A stretch of DNA of 64,000 nucleotides from Agromyces protaetiae (GCF_030866785.1 NZ_CP133018.1:4117721-4181720); one strand, 5' to 3'. Counted from the stretch's first letter, positions 44,557 to 53,900 are shown. Notes: generated by a model from the sequence alone, not told the origin. Translations and numbers: made by a program.

Positions 44557-45009
44557 TTACTTCGCCGAGACCACCTGCAGGATGATCGTCGCCGAGACGT
44601 CGTCGTGCAGACGCACGGTCGCCTCGTGGTCGCCGACCGCCTTGATCGGCGACGTGATCTCGATCTTGCGCTTGTCGACCTCGCCGAGACCGGCCGCCGC
44701 GACCGCAGCCGCGACATCCGCCGTCTTCACCGAGCCGAACAGGCGGCCGCCCTGGCCGGCCTTGACCGCCAGCTTGACCTTGCCCTGCTCGAGCTTGGAC
44801 TTCAGCGCCTGCGCGTCCTCGAGGGAGTGCAGCGCCCGCGCCTGACGCGCGGACTTGATCTGGTCGACCTGCTTCTGGCCGCCGCGGGTCCACGGGGTCG
44901 CGAAACCCTGCGGAACGAGGTAGTTCCGGGCGTACCCGTTCTTGACCTCGACGACGTCGCCGGCCTCACCGAGACCCGTGACTTCGTGCGTGAGAATGAC
45001 CTTTGCCAT
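44557..45009 (-). CDS. rplI: 50S ribosomal protein L9
   Basis: A 150-residue L9: N-terminal domain [31 protein letters not shown], cut here to its hallmark [11 protein letters not shown] near 25-35, then the long connecting helix and the C-terminal domain. It binds 23S rRNA domain V and affects frame keeping. It is the last gene of rpsF-ssb-rpsR-rplI, 11 bases after rpsR. Confidence 0.96.
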   Translation of the reverse strand: MAKVILTHEVTGLGEAGDVVEVKNGYARNYLVPQGFATPWTRGGQKQVDQIKSARQARALHSLEDAQALKSKLEQGKVKLAVKAGQGGRLFGSVKTADVAAAVAAAGLGEVDKRKIEITSPIKAVGDHEATVRLHDDVSATIILQVVSAK

Positions 45010-45020
45010 GTTCGTGCTCC

Positions 45021-45281
45021 TTAGCGGCCGGAGCCCGAGTAGGGCAGGAGCGCCATCTCGCGCGCGTTCTTCACTGCGCGGGCGATGAGGCGCTGCTCCT
45101 GCACGGAGACACCGGTGATGCGACGGGCGCGGATCTTCCCGCGCTCCGAGATGAACTTCCGAAGGGTCGCGACATCCTTGTAGTCGATGACGCCGACCTT
45201 GACGGACTTCGCGGGGGCGGCGTTCTTCGCGCCCTTGCCACCGCGAGGCTTGCGGCGGTCGCCGCTGCTCTTTCCAGCCAT
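45021..45281 (-). CDS. rpsR: 30S ribosomal protein S18
   Basis: An 86-residue S18. The conserved [19 protein letters not shown] and [28 protein letters not shown] regions are complete. No zinc cysteines are present. It pairs with S6 in the 30S platform. A hairpin of the GGATGCCTC word lies between the ssb stop and this start. Confidence 0.96.
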   Translation of the reverse strand: MAGKSSGDRRKPRGGKGAKNAAPAKSVKVGVIDYKDVATLRKFISERGKIRARRITGVSVQEQRLIARAVKNAREMALLPYSGSGR

Positions 45282-45316
45282 GGTTCTTTCCTGTCTTGAG
45301 AAACGTTTCGTTGCGT

Positions 45317-45340
45317 CGGATGCCTCGCCCGAGGCATCCG
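45317..45340 (-). terminator. Hairpin between ssb and rpsR
   Basis: CGGATGCCTCG-CC-CGAGGCATCCG, an 11-bp perfect stem, 33 bases past the ssb stop and 36 before the rpsR start. It can act as a partial terminator or an RNA-processing site setting the ratio of ssb to rpsR-rplI. Confidence 0.55.
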
Positions 45341-45372
45341 CTCAGTGCCAGTCGGCCCTGCGGCCGTCAGGC

Positions 45373-45906
45373 CTAGAAGGGCGTGTCGTCCCCGTAGTTG
45401 GTGCCGGGCGTGTTCCAGACGTCGCCGCCGCCAGCAGCCCCGCCCGCCTGCGCGGGGGCGCTCGGCGCCCACGCGTCGTCGGACTGGCCGCCGCCACCGC
45501 CGCCGCCGTAGGAGCCGCCACCGCCACCGCCGCCGCGGTTGGACTGGGCACGGGTGACCTGGGCGGTCGCGTACCGGAGCGAGGGACCGATCTCGTCGAT
45601 CTCCAGCTCCATGCTGGTGCGCTTCTCGCCTTCCTTGGTCTCGTAGGAACGCTGCTTCAGGCGACCCTGCGCGATGACGCGGGAGCCCTTCGTCAGCGAA
45701 CCGGCGACGTGCTCGGCGAACTCACGCCAGCAGCTCGCGCGAAGGAACAGGGCCTCGCCGTCTTTCCACTCGTTCGCCTGACGGTCGAACGTGCGGGGCG
45801 TGGACGCGATCGTGAAGTTCGCGACCGCGAGCCCGTTCTGCGTGTACCGCAGCTCGGGGTCGGCAGTGAGGTTGCCCACCACGGTGATGATGGTCTCGCC
45901 GGCCAT
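45373..45906 (-). CDS. ssb: Single-stranded DNA-binding protein
   Basis: A 177-residue SSB. OB fold at 1-115 ([25 protein letters not shown], cut at its hallmark [10 protein letters not shown]), a Gly-rich linker ([15 protein letters not shown]), and the acidic partner-binding tip DDTPF. It protects single-stranded DNA and recruits repair enzymes. Five bases separate it from rpsF. Confidence 0.96.
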   Translation of the reverse strand: MAGETIITVVGNLTADPELRYTQNGLAVANFTIASTPRTFDRQANEWKDGEALFLRASCWREFAEHVAGSLTKGSRVIAQGRLKQRSYETKEGEKRTSMELEIDEIGPSLRYATAQVTRAQSNRGGGGGGGSYGGGGGGGQSDDAWAPSAPAQAGGAAGGGDVWNTPGTNYGDDTPF

Positions 45907-45911
45907 GGCGC

Positions 45912-46286
45912 TTAGGCGTCCGACTTCTTCGCGGCGGCAGCGGCCTTCTTGGCCGCCTTCACCTCGTCGGCCTTCTTCGCCGCAGCGACCTGGGCGAGGT
46001 GCTCGTCGGCGCGCAGAACCTTGGTGCGCATGACGGCCTCGCTGAGGTTCAGCTGCCGGTCGAGCTCCGCGGTGGTCGCGGGGGTCGCGGTGAAGTCGAC
46101 GACGGCGTAGATGCCCTCGGCCTTCTTCTTGATCTCGTAGGCCAGCCGGCGACGTCCCCAGATGTCGACGTTGTCGACACTGCCGCCATCATTGCGGATG
46201 ACGTTGAGGAACTTGTCCAGGCTGGGAGCAACGGTGCGCTCGTCGATCTCGGGATCGAGGATGACCATCAGCTCGTATTGGTGCAT
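45912..46286 (-). CDS. rpsF: 30S ribosomal protein S6
   Basis: A 124-residue S6. [16 protein letters not shown], then [18 protein letters not shown] and the C-terminal Ala/Lys-rich tail ([14 protein letters not shown]) longer than in E. coli. ATG 46286 follows AAGGAGG. It is the first gene of rpsF-ssb-rpsR-rplI. The 441-base region in front holds repeats and an unusual inverted repeat. Confidence 0.96.
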   Translation of the reverse strand: MHQYELMVILDPEIDERTVAPSLDKFLNVIRNDGGSVDNVDIWGRRRLAYEIKKKAEGIYAVVDFTATPATTAELDRQLNLSEAVMRTKVLRADEHLAQVAAAKKADEVKAAKKAAAAAKKSDA

Positions 46287-46470
46287 GACGTACCCACCTC
46301 CTTCGGACTCAGCGGCCACCGGGTCGGTCCCGGCAGCAGGAGGGTGTTCATACTGTGCGTCGTGGAGGCCGCGAATGCGGCACACGGGCAACCTCGGTAG
46401 TCTACCCGCCCAGCCCCCGATTCCCAACCCGCGCTCCGCGCCCCCGCCGCGACGCCCCCCGCCCGCCCCT

Positions 46471-46518
46471 GTCCCCCGTCCCACGCCCTGCCCGCGTCCC
46501 CCGTCCCACGCCCTGCCC
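46471..46518. repeat. Two 23-base direct repeats in a C-rich tract
   Basis: Two identical 23-base units, each starting GTCCCCCGTCCCACGCCC, occupy 46471-46493 and 46496-46518, separated by GC. They belong to a strongly strand-asymmetric C-rich stretch (about 46436-46522). Downstream of the inverted repeat the same strand becomes G-rich (about 46589-46726), so the whole gap is C-rich, IR, G-rich. Confidence 0.8.
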
Positions 46519-46528
46519 CCCACATCGC

Positions 46529-46568
46529 CGAGTGATGACGAAACGCACGGCCGTTTCGTCATCACTCG
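46529..46568 (-). terminator. Perfect 17-bp inverted repeat downstream of pcnA
   Basis: Arms CGAGTGATGACGAAACG (46529-46545) and its exact complement (46552-46568) around the loop CACGGC. A third near-copy of the right arm, ATTTCGTCATCAGTCG, lies at 46573-46588. It lies past the pcnA stop and in front of rpsF, so a terminator role is simplest. The third copy and the AT content of the arms suggest an additional repeat or binding function. The remaining gap 46287-46727 has no gene. Confidence 0.6.
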
Positions 46569-46727
46569 GGTCATTTCGTCATCAGTCGCCGGGACGGAGG
46601 GGACGGAGGGGGCGGTGGGGGCGGAGCCGGGGGGACGGACGACGGGGGACGGGACGGGCGGGGACGGGACGCGGAGAGGGCGCGGGGGCGAGGGGGTGGT
46701 CGGGCGGGGTGGTCGGGCGCGGCGGGG

Positions 46728-48155
46728 TCAGGGGCGGGCGGACCACCAGGCGAGGAGGCGCTCGCGCGCGGCGGCTTCACCGATCGGCCCCTCGTCGAGG
46801 CGGACCTCGAGCAGGTAGCGGTATGCCTCGCCGACGACGGGACCCGGGGGCACGTCGAGCAGGGCCATGATCTGCTGGCCGTCGAGTTCAGGGCGTACCG
46901 CGGCGAGCTCCTCCTCCTCGGCGAGCACCGCGATGCGCTCCTCGAGGTCGTCGTACGCGAAGGCGAGGTGATCGGCCTTCCGCCGATTGCGGGTCGTGAC
47001 GTCGGCGCGCGACAGGATGTGCAGGCGCTCAAGCTGATCCCCGGCGTCACGCACGTACCTGCGCACGGCCGAATCGCTCCAGGCGCCGTCGCTGTATCCG
47101 AAGAACCGCAGATGCAGTTCGATCAGCCGCGCGACGGCCGCGACCGTGTCGTTGTCGAAGCGCAGCGCTCGCAGCCGCTTCTTCGCGAGCTTCGCGCCGA
47201 TGACGTCGTGATGGTGGAACGTCACCGCCCCGCCCGGTTCGAGTCGGCGCGTGGCGGGCTTGCCGATGTCGTGCAGCAACGCGCCGAGCCGCATCACAAG
47301 ATCGGGGGAGTCGAGCACGCCGCGCGTCTTCTCGTAGTCGATGGCCTGCTCGAGCACGGTCAGGCTGTGTTCGTACACGTCTTTATGCCGGTGATGCTCG
47401 TCGCGCTCGAGACGCAGCGCGGGCACCTCGGGCAGCACGCGGTCGGCGAGTCCGGAGTCGACCAGCAGGCGGATGCCCCGGACAGGCGAGTCCGCGAGCA
47501 GCAACTTCGACAGCTCGTCCCGCACCCGTTCGGCCGAGATGCGGTCGATCTCGGCGGCGAGGGCCGACATGGCCTCCCGCGTGCCCGGCTCGACATCGAA
47601 TCCGAGCTGGGCCGAGAAGCGCGCAGCGCGCAGCATCCGCAGCGGGTCGTCGCCGAACGATTCCTCGGGGCGCGAGGGCGTGCGCAGCACACGTGCCATC
47701 AGGTCTTCGACCCCGCCCGACGGGTCGACCAGCTCGAGTCGAGGCAGCCGCAGCGCCATCGCGTTGACGGAGAAGTCGCGGCGAATGAGATCGCCGTCGA
47801 GCGAGTCCCCGAACACCACCTCGGGCTTCCGTGAGGCGCCGTCGTAGCTGTCGGCCCGGTAGGTGGTGATCTCGACGGTCTCGCCCGCGATCCGCGCACC
47901 GATGGTGCCGAACGCGCGGCCGATGTCCCAGTGGGCGTCGGCGATCGGCTTGACGATCGCGAGGATCTCGTCGGGCGTGGCATCGGTCGTGAAGTCGAGG
48001 TCGTTGGTGACGCGACCCAGGAAGGCATCGCGCACAGGACCACCGACGAGCGCCAGCTCGTGACCGGCGTCGTCGAACGCCGCGGCGAGCCGGGAGACGC
48101 TCGAAGAGTCCGCGAGCTCGGAAAGCCGGCCGAGGGCGGCGGCGACGTCGTGCAT
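46728..48155 (-). CDS. pcnA: CCA tRNA nucleotidyltransferase
   Basis: A 475-residue class II CCA-adding enzyme with a C-terminal HD domain. GGPVRDAFLG near 38-47 and DLDFTTDATP near 52-61 form the nucleotidyltransferase active site (DxD); RRDFSVNAMAL is the next signature; LLHDIGKPATR is the HD phosphohydrolase motif. It adds or repairs the 3' CCA end of tRNA. It is divergent from the DUF6049-like gene. Confidence 0.9.
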   Translation of the reverse strand: MHDVAAALGRLSELADSSSVSRLAAAFDDAGHELALVGGPVRDAFLGRVTNDLDFTTDATPDEILAIVKPIADAHWDIGRAFGTIGARIAGETVEITTYRADSYDGASRKPEVVFGDSLDGDLIRRDFSVNAMALRLPRLELVDPSGGVEDLMARVLRTPSRPEESFGDDPLRMLRAARFSAQLGFDVEPGTREAMSALAAEIDRISAERVRDELSKLLLADSPVRGIRLLVDSGLADRVLPEVPALRLERDEHHRHKDVYEHSLTVLEQAIDYEKTRGVLDSPDLVMRLGALLHDIGKPATRRLEPGGAVTFHHHDVIGAKLAKKRLRALRFDNDTVAAVARLIELHLRFFGYSDGAWSDSAVRRYVRDAGDQLERLHILSRADVTTRNRRKADHLAFAYDDLEERIAVLAEEEELAAVRPELDGQQIMALLDVPPGPVVGEAYRYLLEVRLDEGPIGEAAARERLLAWWSARP

Positions 48156-48253
48156 GTCCCCAATGGTAGGCGGGCCATCACGGTGTCGTTCGACGCGCGA
48201 CGGCGTCGCGTCGCCGAGCGGCCGCTCAGGCCCCACGCCGTAGAATCGCGAGC

Positions 48254-50734
48254 ATGCTGGCCGAGTCGAACCCTCTGCGTCGACTCCGCCGACACCTCGC
48301 CGGCCGCCGACGGCGGGGACTCGGCCTCGCCGCGGCCGTCCTCGCCGGCGCGATGCTCGCAGCACCGGTGGTCGCCAACGCCGCCGTGCTCGCGGAGACC
48401 CTGCACTCGGTCGCCGGCACGGATGCCCCGGCCACTCGCGCGACGACCACAACGACGACCGCGGCGGCGGTGCCCGAGGGTGAGGCGGTCCTCGCGCTGA
48501 GCATCGCGCCCGCCACCGGCACGACGGTCGACCCCGCCGGCATCGTGACCCTCGAGGTCGAGATCGACAACCGCACCGGGGGTGCCGTCGCGCCAGGCCA
48601 GGTCCGGCTCACTCGCGCAGCGGTACCGATCGTCGACCAGGCTTCGCTCGACGCCTGGGTCGGTTCGGCATCGGCCGAGGCGCGTGATCGCCCGCGTACC
48701 GAGCAGGTCGCCGAGGTCCCGGTCCGCGCGCTGCCCGCCGGCGCCTCGGAGGTCGTGTCGTTCACGCTCCCACCAGGGGCACTGGGCGATGCGGCGGGGG
48801 CGCCGGTCGTCGGACTCGGCGCCGAGTTCGTGTCCGAGGATGCCACGGCCGCGATCGCGTCGGGAGCCTTCGCCGCCCCTCCGGCCGTCGCCCAGGGCCC
48901 GCAGCTCGCGCTCGCGTATGCCCTGACCGTGCCCGCTGAGACGGCCGGGCTCATCGGCGCCGACGACCTCGAGCTCTGGACCGGGCCGGCCGGACTGCTG
49001 ACGCGGCAGCTCGACGCCGTCGCGGACCGGGCGGTGGCGATCGCTCTCGACCCGCGGTTGGTGGCCTCGGTGCGCGCGCTCGGCACGAGCGCTCCGGACT
49101 CGGCCGTCGCGTGGCTCGATCGGCTCGCCGACGTGTCGAATGAGGTCTTCCCGTTGGCCTACGCCGATGCCGACCTCGCGGCGCAGGCGCAACTCGGCAT
49201 CGAACCGCTCAGCCCGGTCTCGTTCGCCGATGTGCTCGATCCCGCGGACTTCGCCACCGACGCGGAGGGCGGCGGCCTCGGCGGTGGTGATCTCGAGCCC
49301 GACGACGCGGCGCAACAGGCGACCGACGGCGACGAGGATGAGGGCGACTCGCCCACCGACGCCGACCCGGTGGCGACCGATCAAGCGACCGAACCCGCCG
49401 CGCCCACGACGGTGCCGACCACCGAGCAGCTCCTCGCCTGGCCGTACACCCGCACCGACCTCGCCTGGCCGGCCGACGCGACCGTCGCCGCCGGAAACCT
49501 CGCCGCGTTCCGCGCGGGCGGCTACACCACGACCATCCTGTCGGCCTCGAACGTCGACGCCACCGATCCGGTCCGCAATGCCGCCTCGACGGTCGATGGC
49601 GAGTCTGCGGTGATGGCCGACGCGCGCATCACGGACGCGCTGCGCGAGGCGGCGGCAGCTCGTTCCGACGTGGCGTGGGGCGAGGCGGCTTCTCGCCTCG
49701 GGGCTGAGCTCGCCATGCAGGCGGGCGACAGCGACGCCGTGCTCCTCGCGACGTTCCAGCGCGGTGCCGCGACCCAGTCGTCGCGCGTCGCAGCGACCCT
49801 CGACGCGATCGCGAGTTGGCCATGGTCGAACCCGGCGAGCCTCTCCGGCGCCGTCGGCGCCCCGCCCGTCGAGCGCGCCCTGGTCGACGCCCCAGAAGAC
49901 CCGGTCCGTTTGGACCAGCTGAGCCGGCTGCTCGACAGCGGGGCGGCCGTGCGGGAGTTCGCCACGGTGCTCGACGACGAGACGCTGCTCACCGCGCCGG
50001 CACGACGGCAGCTGCTCGCGCTGCTGGACGTGGCATGGATCCCGCAGCCGGCGGAATGGTCGGCCGCGGTCGGCGACCGGCTCGCGGCGCAATCTGCGAC
50101 GGTGAACGCCGTCTCGGTCGCCCAGAGCAGTCCCGTGAACGTGTTGTCGAGCGAGACCGGCGTGCCGACGACGGTGGAGAATCTGCTGCCGTACCCCGTG
50201 ACGGTGTTCGTCGACGTCGCCCCATCGAACGGCAGACTGATCGTCGAGGAGCGCGTCGAGACGACGGTCGCGGCGGACTCGCGGAGCAATGTGATCGTGC
50301 CTGTCGCCGCGGGCGTCGGGAATGGCGAGGTGACGCTGTCGGTGTCGCTGTGGTCTCGCGACGAGGTCAAGGTCGGGCAGACCGTGCAGATCGCCGCCAA
50401 CGTTCAGGCCGACTGGGAGGGCCTGGGCGCGCTCATACTCGGCGTGGTGGTCGTGGTGTTCTTCGGGGTCGGCATCTGGCGGAACATCCGCCGCCGACGA
50501 CGCGAGCGCGCCGCGGCAGACCAGGCCCAGGCGCCCGCCGCACACGAGACGAATGCCACGGGCGAGACGGCCGGCCACGCCGATACGGATGCCTCGGGCG
50601 ATACAGATGCCCCTGGCGATGAGCCTTCGGCGTCGCCTGAGCGTGTCAGTGGATCTCAGTATTCTGAATCGCATGCCGAGAGTATCGACCGGACCACCGA
50701 CACCGGGCCCGAGGAGCCGCGTCGCGATGACTGA
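48254..50734 (+). CDS. DUF6049-like secreted membrane protein upstream of murJ
   Basis: An 826-residue protein. Signal anchor at about 22-45 (LGLAAAVLAGAMLAAPVVANAA), a very large extracytoplasmic part with Ser/Asp/Glu-rich linkers, a single C-terminal helix (ALILGVVVVVFFGVGIW) and a short cytoplasmic tail. I assign it to DUF6049 by position, size and architecture; no catalytic motif is seen. It overlaps the murJ start by eight bases. A role in cell-envelope assembly with MurJ is inferred from this conserved pairing. Confidence 0.78.
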   Translation: MLAESNPLRRLRRHLAGRRRRGLGLAAAVLAGAMLAAPVVANAAVLAETLHSVAGTDAPATRATTTTTTAAAVPEGEAVLALSIAPATGTTVDPAGIVTLEVEIDNRTGGAVAPGQVRLTRAAVPIVDQASLDAWVGSASAEARDRPRTEQVAEVPVRALPAGASEVVSFTLPPGALGDAAGAPVVGLGAEFVSEDATAAIASGAFAAPPAVAQGPQLALAYALTVPAETAGLIGADDLELWTGPAGLLTRQLDAVADRAVAIALDPRLVASVRALGTSAPDSAVAWLDRLADVSNEVFPLAYADADLAAQAQLGIEPLSPVSFADVLDPADFATDAEGGGLGGGDLEPDDAAQQATDGDEDEGDSPTDADPVATDQATEPAAPTTVPTTEQLLAWPYTRTDLAWPADATVAAGNLAAFRAGGYTTTILSASNVDATDPVRNAASTVDGESAVMADARITDALREAAAARSDVAWGEAASRLGAELAMQAGDSDAVLLATFQRGAATQSSRVAATLDAIASWPWSNPASLSGAVGAPPVERALVDAPEDPVRLDQLSRLLDSGAAVREFATVLDDETLLTAPARRQLLALLDVAWIPQPAEWSAAVGDRLAAQSATVNAVSVAQSSPVNVLSSETGVPTTVENLLPYPVTVFVDVAPSNGRLIVEERVETTVAADSRSNVIVPVAAGVGNGEVTLSVSLWSRDEVKVGQTVQIAANVQADWEGLGALILGVVVVVFFGVGIWRNIRRRRRERAAADQAQAPAAHETNATGETAGHADTDASGDTDAPGDEPSASPERVSGSQYSESHAESIDRTTDTGPEEPRRDD

Positions 50735-52346
50735 GGACCGCATCGGGCGCGCGAGCCTGTTCCTCGCGTCGGGCACGATCGTGTCGCGCGTGCTCGGCTT
50801 CGTGAAGGCGATCGTGCTCGCCGCCGTCATCGGCGTCACGGGCTCAGTGAGCGCCGACGCGTTCGCGGTCGCGAACGGGCTGCCGAACACGGTCTACGTG
50901 ATCGTGGCCGGGGGTGTGCTGAGCGCCGTCCTGGTGCCGCAGATCGTGCGCGCGAGCACGCATGCCGACGGCGGCAGCGCCTACATCAACAAGCTCCTGA
51001 CGCTCGCGCTCGTCGTGATCGGCGCGGCGACCGTGCTCGCGATCGTGCTGGCTCCCGTGCTGACGTGGATCTACGCCGCGTCCAAGCCCTACCTGCTGCC
51101 GCTCGCGATCGCATTCGCCTGGTGGTGCATGCCGCAGATCTTCTTCTACGGGCTCTACACACTGCTCGGCGAGGTCTTGAACGCGCGCAGGTCGTTCGGG
51201 CCGTTCACGTGGGTCCCGGTGCTGAACAACCTCGTCGCGCTCGCGGGCCTCGTGGTGTTCGGGCTCGCGTTCGGATTCGATCCAGAGGGCACACGCACCA
51301 TCGACGACTGGACGCCGACGATGGTGGCGGTGCTCGCCGGGAGCGCGACGCTCGGCATCGCCGCGCAGGCGCTGATCCTGTTCTGGTTCTGGCGGCGGGT
51401 CGGGCTCCGGTATCGTCCCGACTTCCAGTGGCGCGGTGTCGGCCTCCGTGCGGCCGGGCGCATGGCGAGCTGGACGTTCGGGATGCTCCTCCTCACGACG
51501 TTGGCCGGCGTCGTGCAGACCCAGGTCGTGCTCACGGCCTCGGGCGTGGGGGCGTCGGCGGCGGCGATCGACATCGCGTGGCTCATCTTCATGCTGCCGC
51601 ATTCGATCATCACGGTCTCGATCGCCACGGCCTACTTCACGCGGATGAGCGAACATGCGCATGCGGCCGAGTTCACCCGGGTACGTGACGACGTCTCCAG
51701 CGCGATCCGCGGGATCACGCTGCTCATCACGGTCGCGGCCGCCGCGATCATCGTCGCCGCCTATCCGTTCGCCGCGGTGTTCCAGCCAGGGCACCTCGAG
51801 AACATCGCCGGTCTCGGCAACGTGATCATCGCGTTCGGCGTCGGCCTCGTCGGGTTCAGCGTCCTGTTCGTCGTGCAGCGGGCGTTCTACGCCCTGGGGG
51901 ACACGAAGACGCCCTTCTTCTTCACCCTCGTGCAGGTCGTCGTGTTCAGTGCCGGCGCGGTGCTCGCGCTGATGCTCCCGCTCGAGTGGACCGCGGTCGG
52001 CGTCGCCGCATCCACCACGATCGCCGGCACGATCCAGCTCGTCGTGGCCTCGATCCTGCTGCGTCGCCGACTGGGTTCGCTCGACGGCAGGCGCATCGCG
52101 ATCAGCCTCGGCCGCTCGCTCGCCGCCCTGGTGCTGCCGGTGGTGGCGGGCGTGTTCCTGCTCGTGAGCCTGGGCGGAACCACCGATGGAGGTTTCGCGA
52201 TCCAGGACCGCGCCTCGGCGATACTCTCGATGGCGATCATCGGCGGCGTGATGGCGGCGCTCTACTTCGGGGGCCTCTGGCTCCTCCGCTCGCCCGAACT
52301 GCGCGGCTTCGCGGAGCCGCTCGTGCGGCGGCTCCGCCGCGGCTGA
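50727..52346 (+). CDS. murJ: Lipid II flippase MurJ
   Basis: A 539-residue MviN/MurJ protein with 14 or so membrane helices. FLASGTIVSRVLGFVKAIVLA at the start and the conserved Arg/Lys of the first helices are typical; there is no pseudokinase or extracellular domain of the mycobacterial type, so it is the short form. ATG 50727 lies inside the end of the upstream gene. It flips lipid II to the outer face for peptidoglycan synthesis. Confidence 0.93.
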   Translation: MTEDRIGRASLFLASGTIVSRVLGFVKAIVLAAVIGVTGSVSADAFAVANGLPNTVYVIVAGGVLSAVLVPQIVRASTHADGGSAYINKLLTLALVVIGAATVLAIVLAPVLTWIYAASKPYLLPLAIAFAWWCMPQIFFYGLYTLLGEVLNARRSFGPFTWVPVLNNLVALAGLVVFGLAFGFDPEGTRTIDDWTPTMVAVLAGSATLGIAAQALILFWFWRRVGLRYRPDFQWRGVGLRAAGRMASWTFGMLLLTTLAGVVQTQVVLTASGVGASAAAIDIAWLIFMLPHSIITVSIATAYFTRMSEHAHAAEFTRVRDDVSSAIRGITLLITVAAAAIIVAAYPFAAVFQPGHLENIAGLGNVIIAFGVGLVGFSVLFVVQRAFYALGDTKTPFFFTLVQVVVFSAGAVLALMLPLEWTAVGVAASTTIAGTIQLVVASILLRRRLGSLDGRRIAISLGRSLAALVLPVVAGVFLLVSLGGTTDGGFAIQDRASAILSMAIIGGVMAALYFGGLWLLRSPELRGFAEPLVRRLRRG

Positions 52347-52431
52347 GCGGACACGACGCGGTGCCACACGGCTCCTCCACAGGGCGAAGGATCGAGGCAT
52401 CCGTCAACCCTCGCGTCACGCGCAGCCGCCC

Positions 52432-52457
52432 GGAATAGGGGAGACCTAGACTGTGTT
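52432..52457 (+). promoter_or_regulatory. SigR-type promoter of trxB-trxA
   Basis: GGAAT (52432-52436), an 18-base spacer and GTT (52455-52457) match the actinobacterial SigR consensus GGAAT-N18-GTT. It is 64 bases before the trxB start. It implies induction by disulfide stress. Confidence 0.72.
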
Positions 52458-52520
52458 GACCATGGCGTGTCATCCGGAATCCGGGTGTCACACGCACGAA
52501 AGCCAAAGGGAGCGTTCACG

Positions 52521-53510
52521 TTGCGCGACATCATCATCATCGGGTCAGGCCCCGCCGGGTTCACCGCCGCGATCTACGCCGCGCGCGCCGAACTCAACCC
52601 GCTGCTCATCGCGAGCTCGGTCGAGATCGGGGGCGAGCTGATGAACACCACCGAGGTCGAGAACTTCCCCGGATTCCCGGAGGGCATCATGGGCCCCGAC
52701 CTCATGGCCAAGATGCAGCAGCAGGCCGAGCGCTTCGGCACCGAGGTCGTCTACGACGACGTGGTCGAGCTCGAGCTCGACGGTCCGGTGAAGCGCGTCA
52801 AGCTGGGCAACGGCGGCGTCGAAGAGGCCAGCGCGATCGTCTACGCGACCGGTTCGGCCTACCGCAAGCTCGGCCTCCCCGAAGAAGAGGTCCTCTCCGG
52901 CCACGGCCTCTCCTGGTGCGCGACGTGCGACGGCTTCTTCTTCAAGCAGAAGACCATCGCCGTCGTCGGCGGTGGCGACTCGGCCATGGAAGAGGCGACC
53001 TTCCTCACGCGCTTCGCCGACAAGGTGTACGTGATCCACCGCCGCGACCAGCTCAAGGCGTCGAAGATCATGCAGCAGCGGGCCTTCGACAACGAGAAGA
53101 TCGAGTTCGTCTGGAACGCCGAGGTCACGCAGATCCACGGAACCGACGCCGTCACCGGCGTCACGCTGCGCGACACCGTGACCGGCGACATCCGCGCACT
53201 CGACCTCGACGGCCTGTTCGTCGCGATCGGCAACGACCCGCGCACCCACCTCGTGCACGGCAAGCTCGAGCTCACCCACGACGGCACCATCTGGGTCGAG
53301 GGCCGCTCATCGCGCACCTCGGAGCCCGGCGTCTTCGCCGCAGGCGACGTGATCGACCCCCACTATCGGCAGGCCGTGACCGCGGCCGGGTCGGGCACGG
53401 TCGCCGCGCTCGACGCCGAGCACTACCTCGCCGCGCTCGCCGACACCAACTCGCCCGAAGAGGCCGAGATCGAGGCTGAGGCCGTCGAGCGGCTCGCTTC
53501 GCTGCGGTAG
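52521..53510 (+). CDS. trxB: Thioredoxin reductase
   Basis: A 329-residue flavoprotein. IIIGSGPAGFTAAIYAARAE opens the FAD domain, the redox pair is in WCATCDGFFFK near 134-137, and VVGGGDSAMEEATFL binds NADPH. It uses TTG 52521 with GGGAG eight bases ahead; upstream in-frame residues have no homology. It reduces TrxA with NADPH. It is followed 44 bases later by trxA. Confidence 0.94.
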   Translation: MRDIIIIGSGPAGFTAAIYAARAELNPLLIASSVEIGGELMNTTEVENFPGFPEGIMGPDLMAKMQQQAERFGTEVVYDDVVELELDGPVKRVKLGNGGVEEASAIVYATGSAYRKLGLPEEEVLSGHGLSWCATCDGFFFKQKTIAVVGGGDSAMEEATFLTRFADKVYVIHRRDQLKASKIMQQRAFDNEKIEFVWNAEVTQIHGTDAVTGVTLRDTVTGDIRALDLDGLFVAIGNDPRTHLVHGKLELTHDGTIWVEGRSSRTSEPGVFAAGDVIDPHYRQAVTAAGSGTVAALDAEHYLAALADTNSPEEAEIEAEAVERLASLR

Positions 53511-53554
53511 CGGCGCACCCCTACCCCGACCGACGTCCACCAGAGGAGAACGTA

Positions 53555-53878
53555 ATGACTGCACGTGCCGTGACCGAGGCCACCTTCGAGCAGGAGGTGC
53601 TCAAGAACGACAAGCCCGTCGTCGTCGACTTCTGGGCCGAGTGGTGCGGGCCGTGCCGTGCGGTGAGCCCCATCCTCGACCAGATCGCGACCGAGCACGC
53701 CGAGAAGCTCGACATCGTGAAGCTCAACGTCGACGAGAACCCCAACCTCGCGATGAAGTACCAGATCACCGCGATCCCGGCGTTCAAGGTCTTCCAGGCC
53801 GGCGAGGTCGTGAAGACCGTCGTCGGCGCGAAGCCGAAGCCCGCCCTCGAGGCCGACCTCGCCGCCTACATCGCGTAG
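53555..53878 (+). CDS. trxA: Thioredoxin
   Basis: A 107-residue thioredoxin. WAEWCGPCRAVSPIL has the WCGPC active site, and the cis-Pro is in ITAIPAFKVF. ATG 53555 follows AGAGGAG. It is the substrate of the adjacent TrxB and both should be under SigR. Confidence 0.96.
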   Translation: MTARAVTEATFEQEVLKNDKPVVVDFWAEWCGPCRAVSPILDQIATEHAEKLDIVKLNVDENPNLAMKYQITAIPAFKVFQAGEVVKTVVGAKPKPALEADLAAYIA

Positions 53879-53900
53879 TCGGCCGCCCCGCTTCGACCTC

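Noticed and set aside
47699..50890. Long minus-strand frame across pcnA start and the DUF6049-like gene (1063 codons)
   Set aside because: It overlaps two supported genes in other frames and has only Arg/Gly-rich sequence.
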